Source: Amanita rubescens (Eukaryota > Basidiomycota > Agaricomycetes > Agaricales > Amanitaceae). Taken from it: a DNA stretch of 64,000 bases. Made by a program: the position numbers and the translations under genes. This document shows, in pieces, positions 1 to 12,040 of this stretch. How positions within the stretch are numbered: the first letter of the stretch is position 1; each line of letters starts with the position of its first letter. Location of the stretch: the NCBI GenBank assembly GCA_015039365.1, contig WION01000185.1, forward strand, positions 1 through 64,000, written 5' to 3'. The notes under the pieces are model-generated. The model saw only the letters and a list, made by a program, of their open reading frames with translations, made no database searches and had not been told where the DNA came from.

Positions 1-369
1 TGCAAATTGAAACATTGGGGTCAGGAAACCGCGAGCAGCGAGTAGTTTGGCTAGGACTCTCACTGTCCACCATCTCCATCATTCCCTCTTGACGAAAAAA
101 GAAGAAAAAAGAAGAAGAAAAAATGAAACCTACCGATCTGGGTACGAGTCCACTTGCTTTGCCGTCATCCTCGTATGTTCTAGATATCGATGTAATCTAG
201 GAACTTTAGATGTTCAGGGGGAGCAAGAAGAGACAGGAAATGAAAGGAACCTCCGCTCCTGATGATGGTCGCCCGCCGTGGCTTGCCGTTCCCATGGATT
301 CGAGAGAACACCTGCGACAGTGGAGACGTCAAGGATCAAGGGGAACGAGAAAAGAAATCGATTGTCTTG

Positions 370-2320
370 ACCCGTCGTCGCCCACCGGTCTTGACGTTCG
401 CCCGTGAAAACCAGCAACGTTGACAACAGAGACGCAGGAACGAAATGAAAAATAAACGCCCATTCTTCATTGACTTCATAGTCGACCGCTCCGGCTTGAT
501 GTTCGCCCGTGAAGAGGGGCAACCCCCGGCTCTGATGGAGACATCAACTACGAAAATAGCGAAGAAAGAAGGGAACGAAATAAAATTTGTTCATCTCGTG
601 TCGAATCTTCTGCCCGTCGCCGCCCGCCTGATTTAACGTTCGCCAATGGGAACCTGTGGGTATCAGCGTTGTTGATGAAAAGTCCGATTGAAAAAGGAAA
701 AAAAAGGGAGAGAGAGAGAAAGAAGAAAGTACGAAACCACATTGAAGCGTTTTTTTATGTTTTTAACTTTTTTTTTCCTTTTCCCTTTTTCCGTTTTTTT
801 AAAAGATTTTATGCGCATATGGGTATATGGGGATCGTCCGCCTGGAGTTGACGTCCGTCCATCTAGGGAAGCCGAGCAAGGAAGCAGCCAAAGAGAAAGA
901 GAGAGCAATCCAGATATGGGTTTTCTTTGCACTTTAGACTTTTTTTTGTTTTTTGTTTTCATGAAAGCGAGCAATGGAATCAGAGACGAGAGACGAGAAA
1001 GGTGCGCCAGCGCTCTAGATGGTTTCGGGTTTTCATTTTGACCGTTGTTTAGTGAATTGACCAACAGCCAGAGCCAGGGGGAGAACAGAAGCAGCCGCAG
1101 AGGGAAACGGATCCAGAGGAACAGAAATTATTACTTTAAGGCCAGGCCAGGCCGCGGCGACGAAGGATTTGGACGTTACGTCGATGGAGAAGAAATGAAC
1201 CACGCATCTTTCTTCGTCTGTCCCCCGCGGCATATTCTCGGATCTTTATTCGTTTCGCCGTCGCCCGCCTCACTTGATGTTCGCCCGCAAGCTTAAATTG
1301 TCAGCCGTGAAAGCGGGAAGAGGGACAATGCGGATTGAAATTGAAGAGAGGGAAGAAGAAAGGATAGCGAATGACCTACATCGCCGTATCGGCAAATCGC
1401 ATTCTTGATTCGTGGCACACTGCCGCCCGCCCCGCTTGATATTCGCCCGTAAAGTCAAGAAGAAAGATCTGCAACCAGCGAGATGAGAGACGAGAGAGGT
1501 GTGCCAGCGCTCTCGACTCTTTTCGGGCCTATCCTCTGCTACGATCTATCCAGCGCCTGCTTTTTCGTGGATTTTGATTGGTGTCCTCGCCGCCCGCGTC
1601 GCCTGACGTTCGCCCGTGAGCTACAAGAATCAGCCATAGAAAGGACAATGCAGAGCATGGACAAAATCGAAGAAAGAAGAAAATAGGACCCACGCATTTC
1701 CGTATCGGAAAATTTGTTGTGGCACTGTCACCCCCCCAGCTTGATGTTCGCCCGTAAAGCCGAAAGAAATATCTTTACCAATGGAGACGTCAACGGCAGA
1801 AGTCAAGGAGATCATGAAAAGAGACGAAATCTGCCATCTTCCATTGCGTAACGATTCCTCTTCCCCTCATCGCCCGTTGGCTTGACGTTCGCACATAGGA
1901 ATCTGTGGGTATCAGCAACGTCGACCGAGGAGACAAAAAGTCCGATTGAAAGAAGAAAAGAGAAGAAAGTACGAAACCGCTTCTAATCGTTTTATACCCT
2001 TTTTAAGTTTTTTTTTGCTTTGTTTTTTTTCGGCTTTTTTTTAAAGGTTTTATGCGCATATAGGTATATGTGGGTCGTCCGCCTGGAGTTGGCGTCCGTC
2101 CGTCTAGTGGGGATATCGGGAAAACCAAGCAAAGAGATAAAAAATGAACGAGCTAGTTCCGGGTTTTCTCCGAGTTTTCAAATTTTTTTGGGTTTTCATA
2201 AAGAAGCGAGCCATTGAACCAGAGGAAACGAGAGGAAGGAGAAAGGTGCGCCAGCGCTCTAGGATTTTGAAATCAGTCCTGAATTACCAGAGGTCACCAG
2301 AGCAAGACACGGGCCCGAGG
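370..2320. repeat. Degenerate dispersed direct repeats, gene-poor
   Basis: A short GC-rich motif of the form CGCCCGCC-n-CTTGATGTTCGCCCGT recurs in diverged form near 380, 495, 625, 1265, 1430, 1590, 1735 and 1870. Between the motifs are A/G-rich stretches. A longer block (about 655-870) containing AAAAGTCCGATTGAAA, a poly-T run, TTTTATGCGCATAT and GTCCGCCTGGAGTTG recurs at about 1905-2110. A third motif, GGTGCGCCAGCGCTCTAG, occurs near 1000, 1498 and 2245. No reading frame is maintained across the repeats and no known domain is visible, so I read the region as decayed repetitive, non-coding DNA. Confidence 0.6.
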
Positions 2321-3007
2321 ACAGACGCGGCGCTGGTGGCGACTGTAATATAAAAAAGTCATGTCACCCGAGAAGAGATGAAAGAATAAACACCCCGCGC
2401 TCCACTCTGAGATGATCTTCTCCATCGTGGGTTTTCATTCATGCCCCGCGGTCGCCTGGGTCGCCTGGGAAATACAACGTCAGCCATGGCACTAGGAGAG
2501 AACGGAAAAGAACGCTTTGAACCCGTCATCTTGTTCGCCATCCCTGGAGTCGTCCTGCTGTCGCCGAACATTTTCCCGGCCATACCGGAGAGTGAGCAGC
2601 ACGGGCTTGGTCAGGGCTCGCACCCTCTACTCTCGGGTCTGGCAGCATCGCAAAGGGATCCAGATGACGGCTTGACCAGAGCGCGTCTCATCCACCCCCT
2701 GCTAGCGTCGGGTTTCCCTCCGTATTCGGCTTGAAGGGATGGTCGTCAGACATTGGTGGTTATTCTTAATAGAACGACCGCTCACCAACATTCTGTTTTT
2801 CCACTTGCCCCCAATACTCCACTGAACCTAAAAGAGTTAGAGAAAGTACGGAAGAGAATGGAGGGTGGTTGGAGAGAAAAGGAGAGACGAGATATGAAAA
2901 CTTACACGCTGCCAGTCGCCAGTCGCCAGTGCTCGGGAATCTAGGAAAAATCAATCGAAGAAAGGGAGAGAAGAAAGGAACGGAAAGAGAGGGAGGAGGG
3001 AAAGCGA
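2321..3007. other. No recognisable gene
   Basis: This stretch has only short frames without family resemblance on either strand. It contains purine-rich runs (about 2830-3000) and nothing I can assign. Confidence 0.5.
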
Positions 3008-4198
3008 TCAGAAAAACAAACCAAGGGCTCTCATCCCTGCTATCCAAGACGCTTCGCCCGGCGCCTCAATGGTACTGCGGCTATATGAGAAAGGGCAGGA
3101 CATATAGAGCAAGTGGAACCGTACCAAGACGTATTTTCTTCTTCCGTCGGTAATGCCCCCGAAGGTCCAGGGGAGCCACAGCGCGTACCAGTCTCCTACG
3201 ATCTGATGGTCCTTAGCACCGTCGTCACCAGTGAACATCTGCGCCGTTCCGTGCCAATCCATGTCCAGGCAGAGTCCCTTCACCTCCGAACCGTTGTACC
3301 CATCCAGGAACGACTCGTCAAATCCTTCCTAACTTGGTTTTGGATCCCGGTTCGAGGAGTCGCCATAGACACGAATTTGACCATTTCCCGGACTGTAGTT
3401 CCACGTGAACATCGAGAGTGGTATTTTAAAGTAGCCCAGCGGTTGTTCGCTTTCAGCCCCTTCATCAGGCACCCTGTCGGCCTCGGCCTTCCTTTCTTTG
3501 ATGCGGGCATCCACCCATCCGCGGGTACTGTCATCGCACAAGTCCAAAACGTCACTCAACGACCATGGACTAGTAAAGTTCTTGTATGGAACTGCATTCA
3601 TCGTCGGCATCCCAACCGCTTTCGTCAACCTCTGACTCGAGAGCGATGGGCATACCACCTAGACAGTGGCACTCTGGAGGATTTTCTATGTCGCCAGTTG
3701 AACATGTTAAGATGAAAATTGTTATGGAGGAATGGGCTTCACTTGCCTCCAGCGACGGACGCGGCACCGTTGTTGGGACGAGCATCATGATTGGGCGTGA
3801 TGGCTAAGGCACCCTTGTCAGCCTTCGTCTAGCCGTGCTTTTTTGCCGTTCTTACCTTGGTCACCATTTTCCTTACTCAACGTGTTCTCTGCACATGCCA
3901 AGGTCAGACTCGGGTCCCTAAGAGAACGTGGCAACTTACTTTTTCGTACTAAAGCGCCCCGCGTCCCAGAAGACGTCAGCTTCGCCAGCGAGGTTAACAT
4001 CTTGCGTTTGACACTCGAGAACAATTTTCTCGGTTTTCTATGCGTGCTCATCAACTTGAATGGCAGAAAGGAGACCCACCTCTTTGCAGCCGTCAACCCA
4101 CTACGGCGCCCGCCCGCGGTGCCGTCTTTGGTGGATGAGGCGGTACCATTGTCATGATTGACGATGGGAGTAGCACGGTTTTCAAAGTGGTTGTTCAT
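3008..4198 (-). pseudogene. Hypothetical multi-exon gene, reading frame broken
   Basis: I do not recognise the family. A first exon starts at ATG 4198 (MNNHFENRATPIVNHDNG) and is basic and Ser-rich. It is followed by a plausible 52-nt intron (GTAAGAAC to CCTTAG, about 3870-3820). A second exon precedes a possible GC-AG intron (GCAAGTGA to GACATAG). Next comes a segment reading ECHCLGGMPIALESEVDES. The frame then jumps by one base to the segment with PYKNFTSPWSLSDVLDLCDD and GYFKIPLSMFTWNYSP, and jumps again to one with GLCLDMDWHGTAQMFTGDDG and DWYALWLPWTFGG. Three protein-like segments in different frames without convincing introns between the last two suggest decay or sequence errors. The function is unknown. 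Confidence 0.35.
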
Positions 4199-6077
4199 GG
4201 TGTATGATATGATATGAGCGATGGTTATGCAGTATCACAGACTGGTAGTCGCAGGTTTAGGTGAAGAAAAGAAGGGCTAGGGGCGGTTGGATTGTTTTGA
4301 GTTGGTGGCTGACCATTGTGATCTGGGCTGACAGTCCATCCTGCTCCACTCTCCGTGCCTCGAACACGCCAAATTCGCATATGATTAGCTTTTTCGAATC
4401 CAAGAGATCGTCCGGTCAATAAATAGCTAAATTTGAATGTGTATGTATTATATATTTAGTGGGAGCCTAGCTGCGTACTCTGAAGACACTATTCAGACGT
4501 GCCAGCCTAAAGCCTATTCAGTCCAGACCTCTTCCCATCAACTGAATAGGGATGCATGGATATAGGCGTTTCTTAGTGTCATACAAAACTTTCGCAGTCG
4601 CCATTCGAGGCACTGATCAAGGTATGTCCACGTCCAGCGCCAGCGCCGCCGTGACGTCACCGGGTCACTCACTTCACATCTCATCTACAGCCTATATAGA
4701 GTTATGGTCTGAGGAGGCCTCAACCTTACGCCAGGAGCGTAACCAGAAAAGGTTTGCTTTAGAAACGGAGACTCCTCGCTACCATACACTAAAATATAAC
4801 ACGCATCTTCTCCTCCCAGGATCTTTCGCTCGATTCTGCTTGATACTAAAAGCTTCGCTTATGGCCTGGAGTTGATTCCTTCAACACAGTTGTCATTGTC
4901 CCTCCTCCTTCATATCGAATAAGCCCACCACCACTGCTATTGCCTACGGTCCTACTTAGCGAGAAGGGCCGGTCCGAGACCGCCAGTGACGGAACGATCG
5001 CCAGCACGAGTTGCCGCGAGCTCAGTGCTTTCAACACCGCGGCGCACGGCAACAACAACCAGAAGCACACCGCGTGCTCAGATCATACACTATGTCCCCG
5101 ACTCACCGGCGCTCAGCTGTACGATCACGCCGAGCAACGATATGCTCATCACTTGGCCAGTGACCTTCTTTCAAATGCTTCGTAATGACGTCGACGAGCC
5201 TGCCTGCCTTTGTCAATTTCTCCAGCTGCTGCTCGTAATCGTATGCATTCATGTGTACGGGTGAAATATTCACGCATGTCATTGCCAGTCCCAAACGTCG
5301 CGATATCACGAGCATTATGTTCGTGCAGGATTGTGTAAATGTCGCCTTCTTTGTCAATGCCATTGGCAACGAGTACTAGCCAATAATCCCCAAGGAAACC
5401 GAGTACACCTGACTATATGCGAGAGGTATGCGAAACACGGGAGGAACTCCGAACTCGCCTTCGCTCTGGCTCCTGTCAAAGGTCAATCAAAGTCTGACGG
5501 TCCTCGTGTGCAGCATAAACGATAAAACCAAGATCGTGCCGGCTCTGGCAGGCTCACGGCACAGTTGTGGAGATTGCTGGATAACCTAAGATGATGATAC
5601 GTACCATAGTCACGAGCTAACCTAATGTCAACTATACCTCGGACCGGGTAAACCCAAATGGCGATCGTTGACTTTCATATGACCAGACGGCCTCTACGTT
5701 CTGGGGTGCAATCTCATTTCCACTGTTTCTATTCGAAATGAATGCAAATTGATAGAGTTGTACATGATGTAATTGTATGCATGGTTCACGATGCGAAGCG
5801 TTTCCTGTCCCGTTACATGTGTCATAATCATAGTACATACAAGGGAGTTGCCTGATCTAGTTGTTGAGTATGCGCAATGCAGATTGAAATGAATAATGAC
5901 GAATGTGTCGTAATAAACCCGAATAAATACCAATGCAAATGCAAAGTCAATGATGATGGGTAATATATTTCCAGAAGCTCGTGTACACCACAAAAAGAAT
6001 GTGAACGATGAAGTCTGCCGAGAATAAGGTAAGGACCAGATCTGATGATGACTCGACGTGCCTTGCGGCAATAATAC
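4199..6077. other. Intergenic stretch without a supported gene
   Basis: Only short frames are present. A minus-strand segment around 5390-5160 reads like protein (ANGIDKEGDIYTILHEHNAR) but stops quickly and has no partner exons that I can find. The right end (5700-6077) lies downstream of the kinase gene and may include its 3' UTR. Confidence 0.45.
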
Positions 6078-9000
6078 TCACCAGATGATACCTGCTGCGC
6101 TGGCGGTCTTCATCACACCGTTACCCCCGCTCTTACTCCTGCTGTTACCGCCGCTTAATGAACCTAACCACCTCCCGGCTTCGATCGGCATCTTCACAAC
6201 TTTGTGCAGGTCAAACCCGCTGCCGCTACCCTTGCTGAGCAGGTTCGGCAACCAGCTCCGCTTCCTCCGACTACCTCCCTTGCACGGCTGCTCGCCAGCT
6301 TCGTTTTTTGTCACATCTGATGAGTCTACATCTGGATTTTGGGCGTGTTTTGTTAAGACAGGGACGGGATAGGATGGAATAGATAATGGAGGGTCGGGAG
6401 GAAGTTGTTTATTCAGAGACATCTCATGCGCGGGTTTTCGATCCGGAATAACGAGGTTTCCGACTTTTGACCATCCGTTCACTGTCCAGCGGCGGTTACG
6501 AGGTGAGGATGTAGGAGACCGTCGAGAAGAGAGTGCCGGAAAGCATTGGGAGGCGCTAGGGGGTGTGCTCGCTGGACTAGGGACCTGTGACGAAGGAATT
6601 TGCGCAGGTGATTCTGGACGTGGGGGAGTGGCGGGAGGAGACGTCGACGCCGATGAGGACGCGGCTGTGCCTTCGGGAGTAGATAGGGGAGATTGACTAG
6701 ACGCTGAGAGGGCCTCCGCTGCTGCTGCGAGAGTGGAGAGAAAAAAAGAGGGTTGCTCCGATTCAGAGTCTGGTCGGTGAAAAATGGACCCGATGTGAAC
6801 CGTGGCACGCCTCGGATGCCGCGATGCGGGGGAATTACCGCCGCGCCTTGGTTGTGGTGCAGGAACGGTCCCTGAGCGGACGGGTGAACGGCCTCTTGTC
6901 GAAAGAAGACGTCTCGGTGGGCTGCTTTCCTTCGTAGGAGGCGGGGTTGGTGTCGTAGAATCGATGGGCGGGGATGATTGAGGTGAAGATAAGGCCTCTT
7001 GAGTCGTAACCGGTGTCCCAAGTGATCTCTTCGGCGCTGTTGAATCGCTCGTGTGCGGACGAGGTGGTGTTTTTTGCTGTGTAGGAGAGCCAGCCCGAGA
7101 TAAGAACCGCATGGCGATGAAGAGTGCTGTGGGCCGCCCGGGTTTGGCTCGCACCGGCGTCTTGGTGTTACATTCCTGCTCGCATTGTTCTTCGGCGGGT
7201 ATAGACTGAGCTTCGAGAAAACGCTGAGGCTCCAGTCGTCGTTCTTGCGAGTCTGGAACGTTCGATTGTAATGCGCCGTGCGGTGACTCTGTGATAGATC
7301 TTAAAGGAGGTAGACACGAGTCCCCATCATTCGTCAATTTGGCATGATCATCAACGTGAAATGTGGGCTGACTTTCTTCCCCTTTGACTTTACCACCAAC
7401 CGAATTCACTCTCATCTACGTGAGGAACACCTAAAACCTCCTCCTCCTCCTCAGTTATTCGCACCGCACTCTCCTCGGGGGAAGGTGCGTTAGACCTGCG
7501 AAAAGTGTAATATGGACTTCTGATTCCTCCCGTCTTCACAGAAGCGGCGCCGAATGCGATACTCCAATCACTTGTCATGCTGGAGTCGAGGAACGAAATC
7601 CTGCGTTTCTGGGCCTCCTCGCCTAGGTCCGAGTCCGACCATTTGGCGCGCAATGGCGAGACGCCGGCAGAAGAAACGGAATATCGAGATGGAGACGAGA
7701 CGGAGACGCGGGTGAGGGAACTGGTGCGCCAAATGCTGTCTCCCTTTGACGGCGAAGCCATCTCTGTGTCCCTAGACGGTGTCAATTGTTGCGCAACATG
7801 ATCATCGGCGAGTAGGACTGACGAGGGGTCATCGTATTTTGAGCTTTCGGTGGATATAGACTCTATCGTCAAAAGGTCTCGTGGACTTTTGGGGCTGTGG
7901 AGGGTCGAGGGGTCGGCAAAGAAATAAATAGAGGATGAAGTAATATCTCCGTACTCGTGTGCCGTTTGCATCGTGTCTGAACTTCGTGTTGATATAGAGG
8001 CCATGCTCGCTGAAGATAAATAAGAGTTCGTGAGCGGCGTAAGTTGTCGCCATGCATCCAGATGCATATCGAGAGTGAGTTCTGGTTTCTTTTCCGCAAA
8101 GCCATGTTCGAGATGAGATTCAGATGGGGAAAAGACGAGCCCGACGTGTGATGGTCGAGCGACGTGGACATAGGGTTCGCGAGACGTGTCAGAAACAAGA
8201 CCATCATCAAGATGGAAGTCAACGTCCGGCGGGTATCCGTATGTCGATTTGTGAATGGGTGAGGGGGACGCGGAGGACTCGCAACCCCAGGTAGCCTTTG
8301 AGGATGTAAAGTCCGTCCAAGGCGCGCCAATCGACGACATGTCGTCCTCACCAAAACCAATGGAGGGCGTCCGGCTCGCGAAAACAATCTCGGACGTCGA
8401 CGTCGCCGAATCGGCGCTCCATTGAGATGTCTCCGTGACCACTGGGGCCAACGCAGACTTTGTCGAGCGGGGAGGTATTCCGGCCAGCGAGTCTGCGATA
8501 GCTCTGCTGCCCTTGCTAGTGTCACAGTAATCTTCGCTGCTACTGCTACTACTACTACTGCTGCTGCTGCTGCTTTCGTCGACGGAGTATACGCCCGGTT
8601 TCTTCCGCCAATCATCAGCTGTGTGTTCATCAATGTCGTTAACGAGTTCTTCCTCCTCATCGGAGTCGAGGTCCATGCCGGCTTCCCAGGGACATCTAGC
8701 CATGCTCCCTTCGAACAAAACGCCGTCGCAATAGAATGAGTCCATCATCTTCACTGCCCGTCGGACCTCCGCCAGAGTGATACGCGTACGCCAGTTGACG
8801 TCTAACATACGGAGCAAAAGCTGGTTCGCCGCCCGTGAGATGGGCAGAACGCTAGGCAAGAATGTCGCGGGATCATGCAGATAGGCCTGGAATGTCGGAT
8901 CTGAAGCCGTGGCAGACTTCCAAGGGTTGCGGCCCGTAGCGAGATTAAGCAAGACGATGCCTAAGGACCATACGTCATTCGCTTGCGGAGAGTAGTAACC

Positions 9001-9719
9001 ATCCGGGGCGAACTCTCCGCCTTGACATTCTGTAATGAAAGGGCAATTAGCATAAAGCTCGCGCAATACGTCGTAAATGGATAAATCGGGATAAGAAGCT
9101 AATACATACCGGGACTCATGTGATACACGCTGCCGGTTCTGAATTCGTCACTCATCTTCTCCGTGGTCGCGAGGCCGAAATCAGTGATCGCCACCCTAAG
9201 ACCACTGTCAAAGCATAGAACGTTCTCCGGTTTCAAATCCCTGTGATAGATGCCCAGGTTATGACAGTATTCCACAGCGTCTAGCAGCTGTAAGAAGATA
9301 TGCCTGATTAACTCATCATTGCCGAGGTACTTGCAGTTGCGTAAGATCTGCGTGAAGAGATCGTGATCTGGGGCATAGTCGAGAATGATGTAGGTGACGT
9401 GATGCTGTTCGATCACCCTGTGGAGTGTAACAACTCCGGGGTGCACCGAGGCAAGTTGGTGCAGTGCGATTTCACGGATGTGGACGTGGCGCTGGCGGGG
9501 GCTCGCGTTGGGGGGCGAGATTAGGCATTTTACGGCGTACGACTTTAGGTGGCCCGTCAAAGAGAGCGGGTCAATGTCGATGGCACGGTATACGACGCCG
9601 TACCCGCCGACGCCGAGGACCTCGACTAGCTCCAGGGAATGTCCGTCGATGAGAGTACCAAGAGGAGGGTGAACGGGACTCGGGGCGGCGCTGGGATATT
9701 TGTTGTTAGACATCTTCAC
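6078..9719 (-). CDS. Serine/threonine protein kinase, Ran1/Sks1/Vhs1-like
   Basis: The N-terminal half is a complete eukaryotic kinase domain: glycine loop GVGGYGVVY (residues 36-44), catalytic Lys in AVKCL (64), HRDLKPEN (159-166), DFGLA (180-184). After an 80-nt intron (9109-9030, GTATGT to TTACAG) the APE region reads [18 protein letters not shown], followed by [20 protein letters not shown]. The EC-GGEFAP-GYYSP signature is typical of the fungal Ran1/Pat1-Sks1-Vhs1 group, which acts in nutrient and differentiation signalling. A long low-complexity tail rich in Ser, Pro and acidic residues follows (poly-Ser near 8530-8590). The tail changes frame around 7390-7415, where a short intron or a one-base indel must lie, and then runs open to 6078. 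I take the start at 9719; an in-frame ATG two codons later is possible. No TATA box is obvious upstream. The kinase call is firm; the subfamily is probable. Confidence 0.85.
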
Positions 9720-10649
9720 AAGTGGGGCAAAGGGAAGAGGCGCAAATGAAGAAACTGCGGAAAAGAAGTATAAGATGTGATATGGAACGGGAGGATGGAA
9801 AACTCGTGAAGAGAACCAGGCCGTTCGACAACAGACAGACCAAAGGGAGGAAGGGATGAGTCGGAAGACAAGGACGCAAAGACAGCAGCCTTATGTATGG
9901 CCATACATAACTTAGTGAAGTGCATGATTTGACGGCCCTGATAGGTGAGGCCACCACGAGGTTGATGTCACATACAAACACACTAAGCGCATCCGCCAAC
10001 GTTGCCGATGATCTAAAAAAGGAATCTGTGAAAGACTGTTTAGAGTTGACACTCACGAGAGCGGTTACACTCCGGAAAGTTAGCTATTCAATGGATTTGT
10101 AAACTGAGGGGGACGAGTGATGAAGGACCCGGTGCGAGTTTAAGGTGGAGCGATTGGTTTTCAGCCACGCGGCAGATTCTTTCTCGATGAGGAGGCAATT
10201 TTTCTGGAACGTTGAACACGGCTAGGTGGAATCAGGGAACGTCCACGTCGTCTACAAACCTTAGAGTACCAGATGTGATACAGAGTGTGAATCAACTCAC
10301 GGCAGATGACCTTACGGCAACTCGTGTTCAAAGCCACAATCCCATCCTGTGAAGGATAACAGGACGCCTCCACTGCGGAGATAATCACAGATGCTATGAG
10401 TCGCAATTGCGCCTGTGTGAGGAAAAGCGGGCCATGTTCATGAACGTGGTTTCGGCTCCTTTGCGGATTCGTAAGGGAACACAGCCATACAATGAAGTTT
10501 ACGCGATGCTTAGAATGGAGCAAGAAATTCCTGACAGGTTTTGATTTGATGAGGCATCAACGTGTAGATACCAGATTGGGTTTCCGGCTTTTCAAACATC
10601 TACCCGAGGATCCGGAAGGGTTAGACGTCAGATACTGCAGGTCAGTTCC
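9720..10649. other. Upstream region of the kinase gene, no gene seen
   Basis: The plus strand is purine-rich from 9720 to 9880, so it is pyrimidine-rich on the kinase's sense strand, as fungal promoters and 5' UTRs often are. No coding segment is supported. Confidence 0.4.
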
Positions 10650-10687
10650 CTAGATGTGCAACAAAGAGAGCTCGGAGAGCATCGGGA
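10650..10687 (+). repeat. 38-bp block duplicated in inverted orientation at 21295
   Basis: The 38 bases beginning CTAGATGTGCAACAAAGAG recur without a mismatch as the reverse complement at 21295-21332. In this locus the block sits about 300 bp upstream of the securin-like start codon. At 21 kb it abuts a truncated copy of that gene's first exon. Confidence 0.85.
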
Positions 10688-10987
10688 GACACCATCAAAC
10701 ATTGACGCCAGGGCTTCAATCTAGCCCATCCGAGTGCGATCAAGAGCGGACCTATGCTCAGGCCGAAACTTCCGAAAAGCATGAGGCGGAACATCACGTG
10801 AGAAATTCGACACGAGGTAAATGTCACGTGATCACTTTCCAATTTAAGTCACAATGTGTTCAACGACGAACATCGATTTCTTTAGCGCCAAACTTTCTTC
10901 GTCCGTCACTCGTCTTTGCCGCCTTTGCGCTCAACATTCCTTTGTCTCCCACTTTGTTCCTTGTTGGTTCTAACCATAACCTACGCA

Positions 10988-12040
10988 ATGCCACCTGTCC
11001 TCCGTTCTTTCGCCATTTTTCAGGATACACCTTCTACCCGGGCCGAGGAAGCACCCGCACCAAAGCAGCCAAAATTGGCGCTGTCGCTGAAGAAAGTGAC
11101 ACGTTCTTCCTCATCGAAATCGGAGAATTTTGTTTCTCTTGACAGCGCCCCGATCACAACACTGGATAAGGAGAACTTTCATCCGGTGACAGGCGAGCGT
11201 GCGGGCCTTGACGCTGCGGATAAGAAGCGAAAGGACGGATCCAATGTATTGGTGACTAAGGTACATAATCCGCCTCGACCACTGGCGGTGAAGAAGCACA
11301 AGAAGGAGTTGAGCATCGTGCTCAGGGATGAAGGTTCACCTACCAAGAAGCGTAAAGCTTCCGCGCCTTCTGAGCGCACCGCTGCGGTTGGCACCAACTT
11401 AAAGGTGGCAAAGGCAAAGGCAGGGATTACGACAAAGGAGGTCAAGGTGATAACGAAACCCAGAAAATCAACCACCACGAAGAGAACGACGACACGTCCC
11501 CGTACTCTGTCCACACTGCCTAAAGTTGCAGGAAGAAGAGGCCGTTGGCGACGAGCTCAAGGGTGGACGGGGAGAAGCGAAGGCAAAGAAACCCGTTCAA
11601 TCGCGGTTGTCACAGGCGGATATCGATTCCCGTTGTTACGAGTTAACCGTGAAACCCCTTGCCGACGTTTCCCAAGCGTATGAAGATATATTTCAGGACA
11701 TCAATACTCGAGAGGACAAGCCCAAGTATCAATCAATGAAGGTGACGAACGACGTTTTGCATGATCCGTACTGGCTTATTGACTACTTTGAAAGGAAACT
11801 TCCGCCGAACCAGAATTACGAGATTTCTATGCTCCACCCATCCCAAGTTCGACTAGTTTGCAGCTCGGCTCATCTCGCAAGTCACCGTTTGAAGAACCGA
11901 CAGGCTCAAGCAAAACGTTTACGACCCCGGAAAGGAAAGCAATCTATGCTGCGTTTACGTTCTCCTCCCCTTCTCCGTCAGGCGAAAGGTTTAGCAAAAC
12001 AGCGCGTGCGGGAAGTATCCCTCGCCTAGAACTTGCATAA
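10988..12040 (+). CDS. Securin-like protein (candidate), frame changes unresolved
   Basis: Starting at ATG 10988 (MPPVLRSFAIFQDTP) the product is basic and disordered. It has a KEN box in the context LDKENFHPVTG (about residue 60) and then an RxxL (RAGL), Lys-rich stretches and repeated Thr/Arg/Lys. KEN plus destruction-box motifs near the N-terminus of a small disordered protein are what is known for securin (Pds1/Cut2/PTTG), the APC/C-degraded separase inhibitor. The frame changes near 11525, where LQEEEAVGDELKGG continues with SQADIDSRCYELTVKPLADV. It changes again near 11860, where the last segment (SSRKSPFEEPTG, TPERKAIYAAFTFSSPSP) runs to 12038. Either short introns or indels explain this. 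The family assignment is an inference from the motifs; any other APC/C substrate remains possible. Confidence 0.4.

Noticed and set aside
5160..5390. Fragment of a FunK1-like fungal kinase on the minus strand
   Set aside because: Only one short segment with weak resemblance; the HRD and DFG regions are not found nearby.
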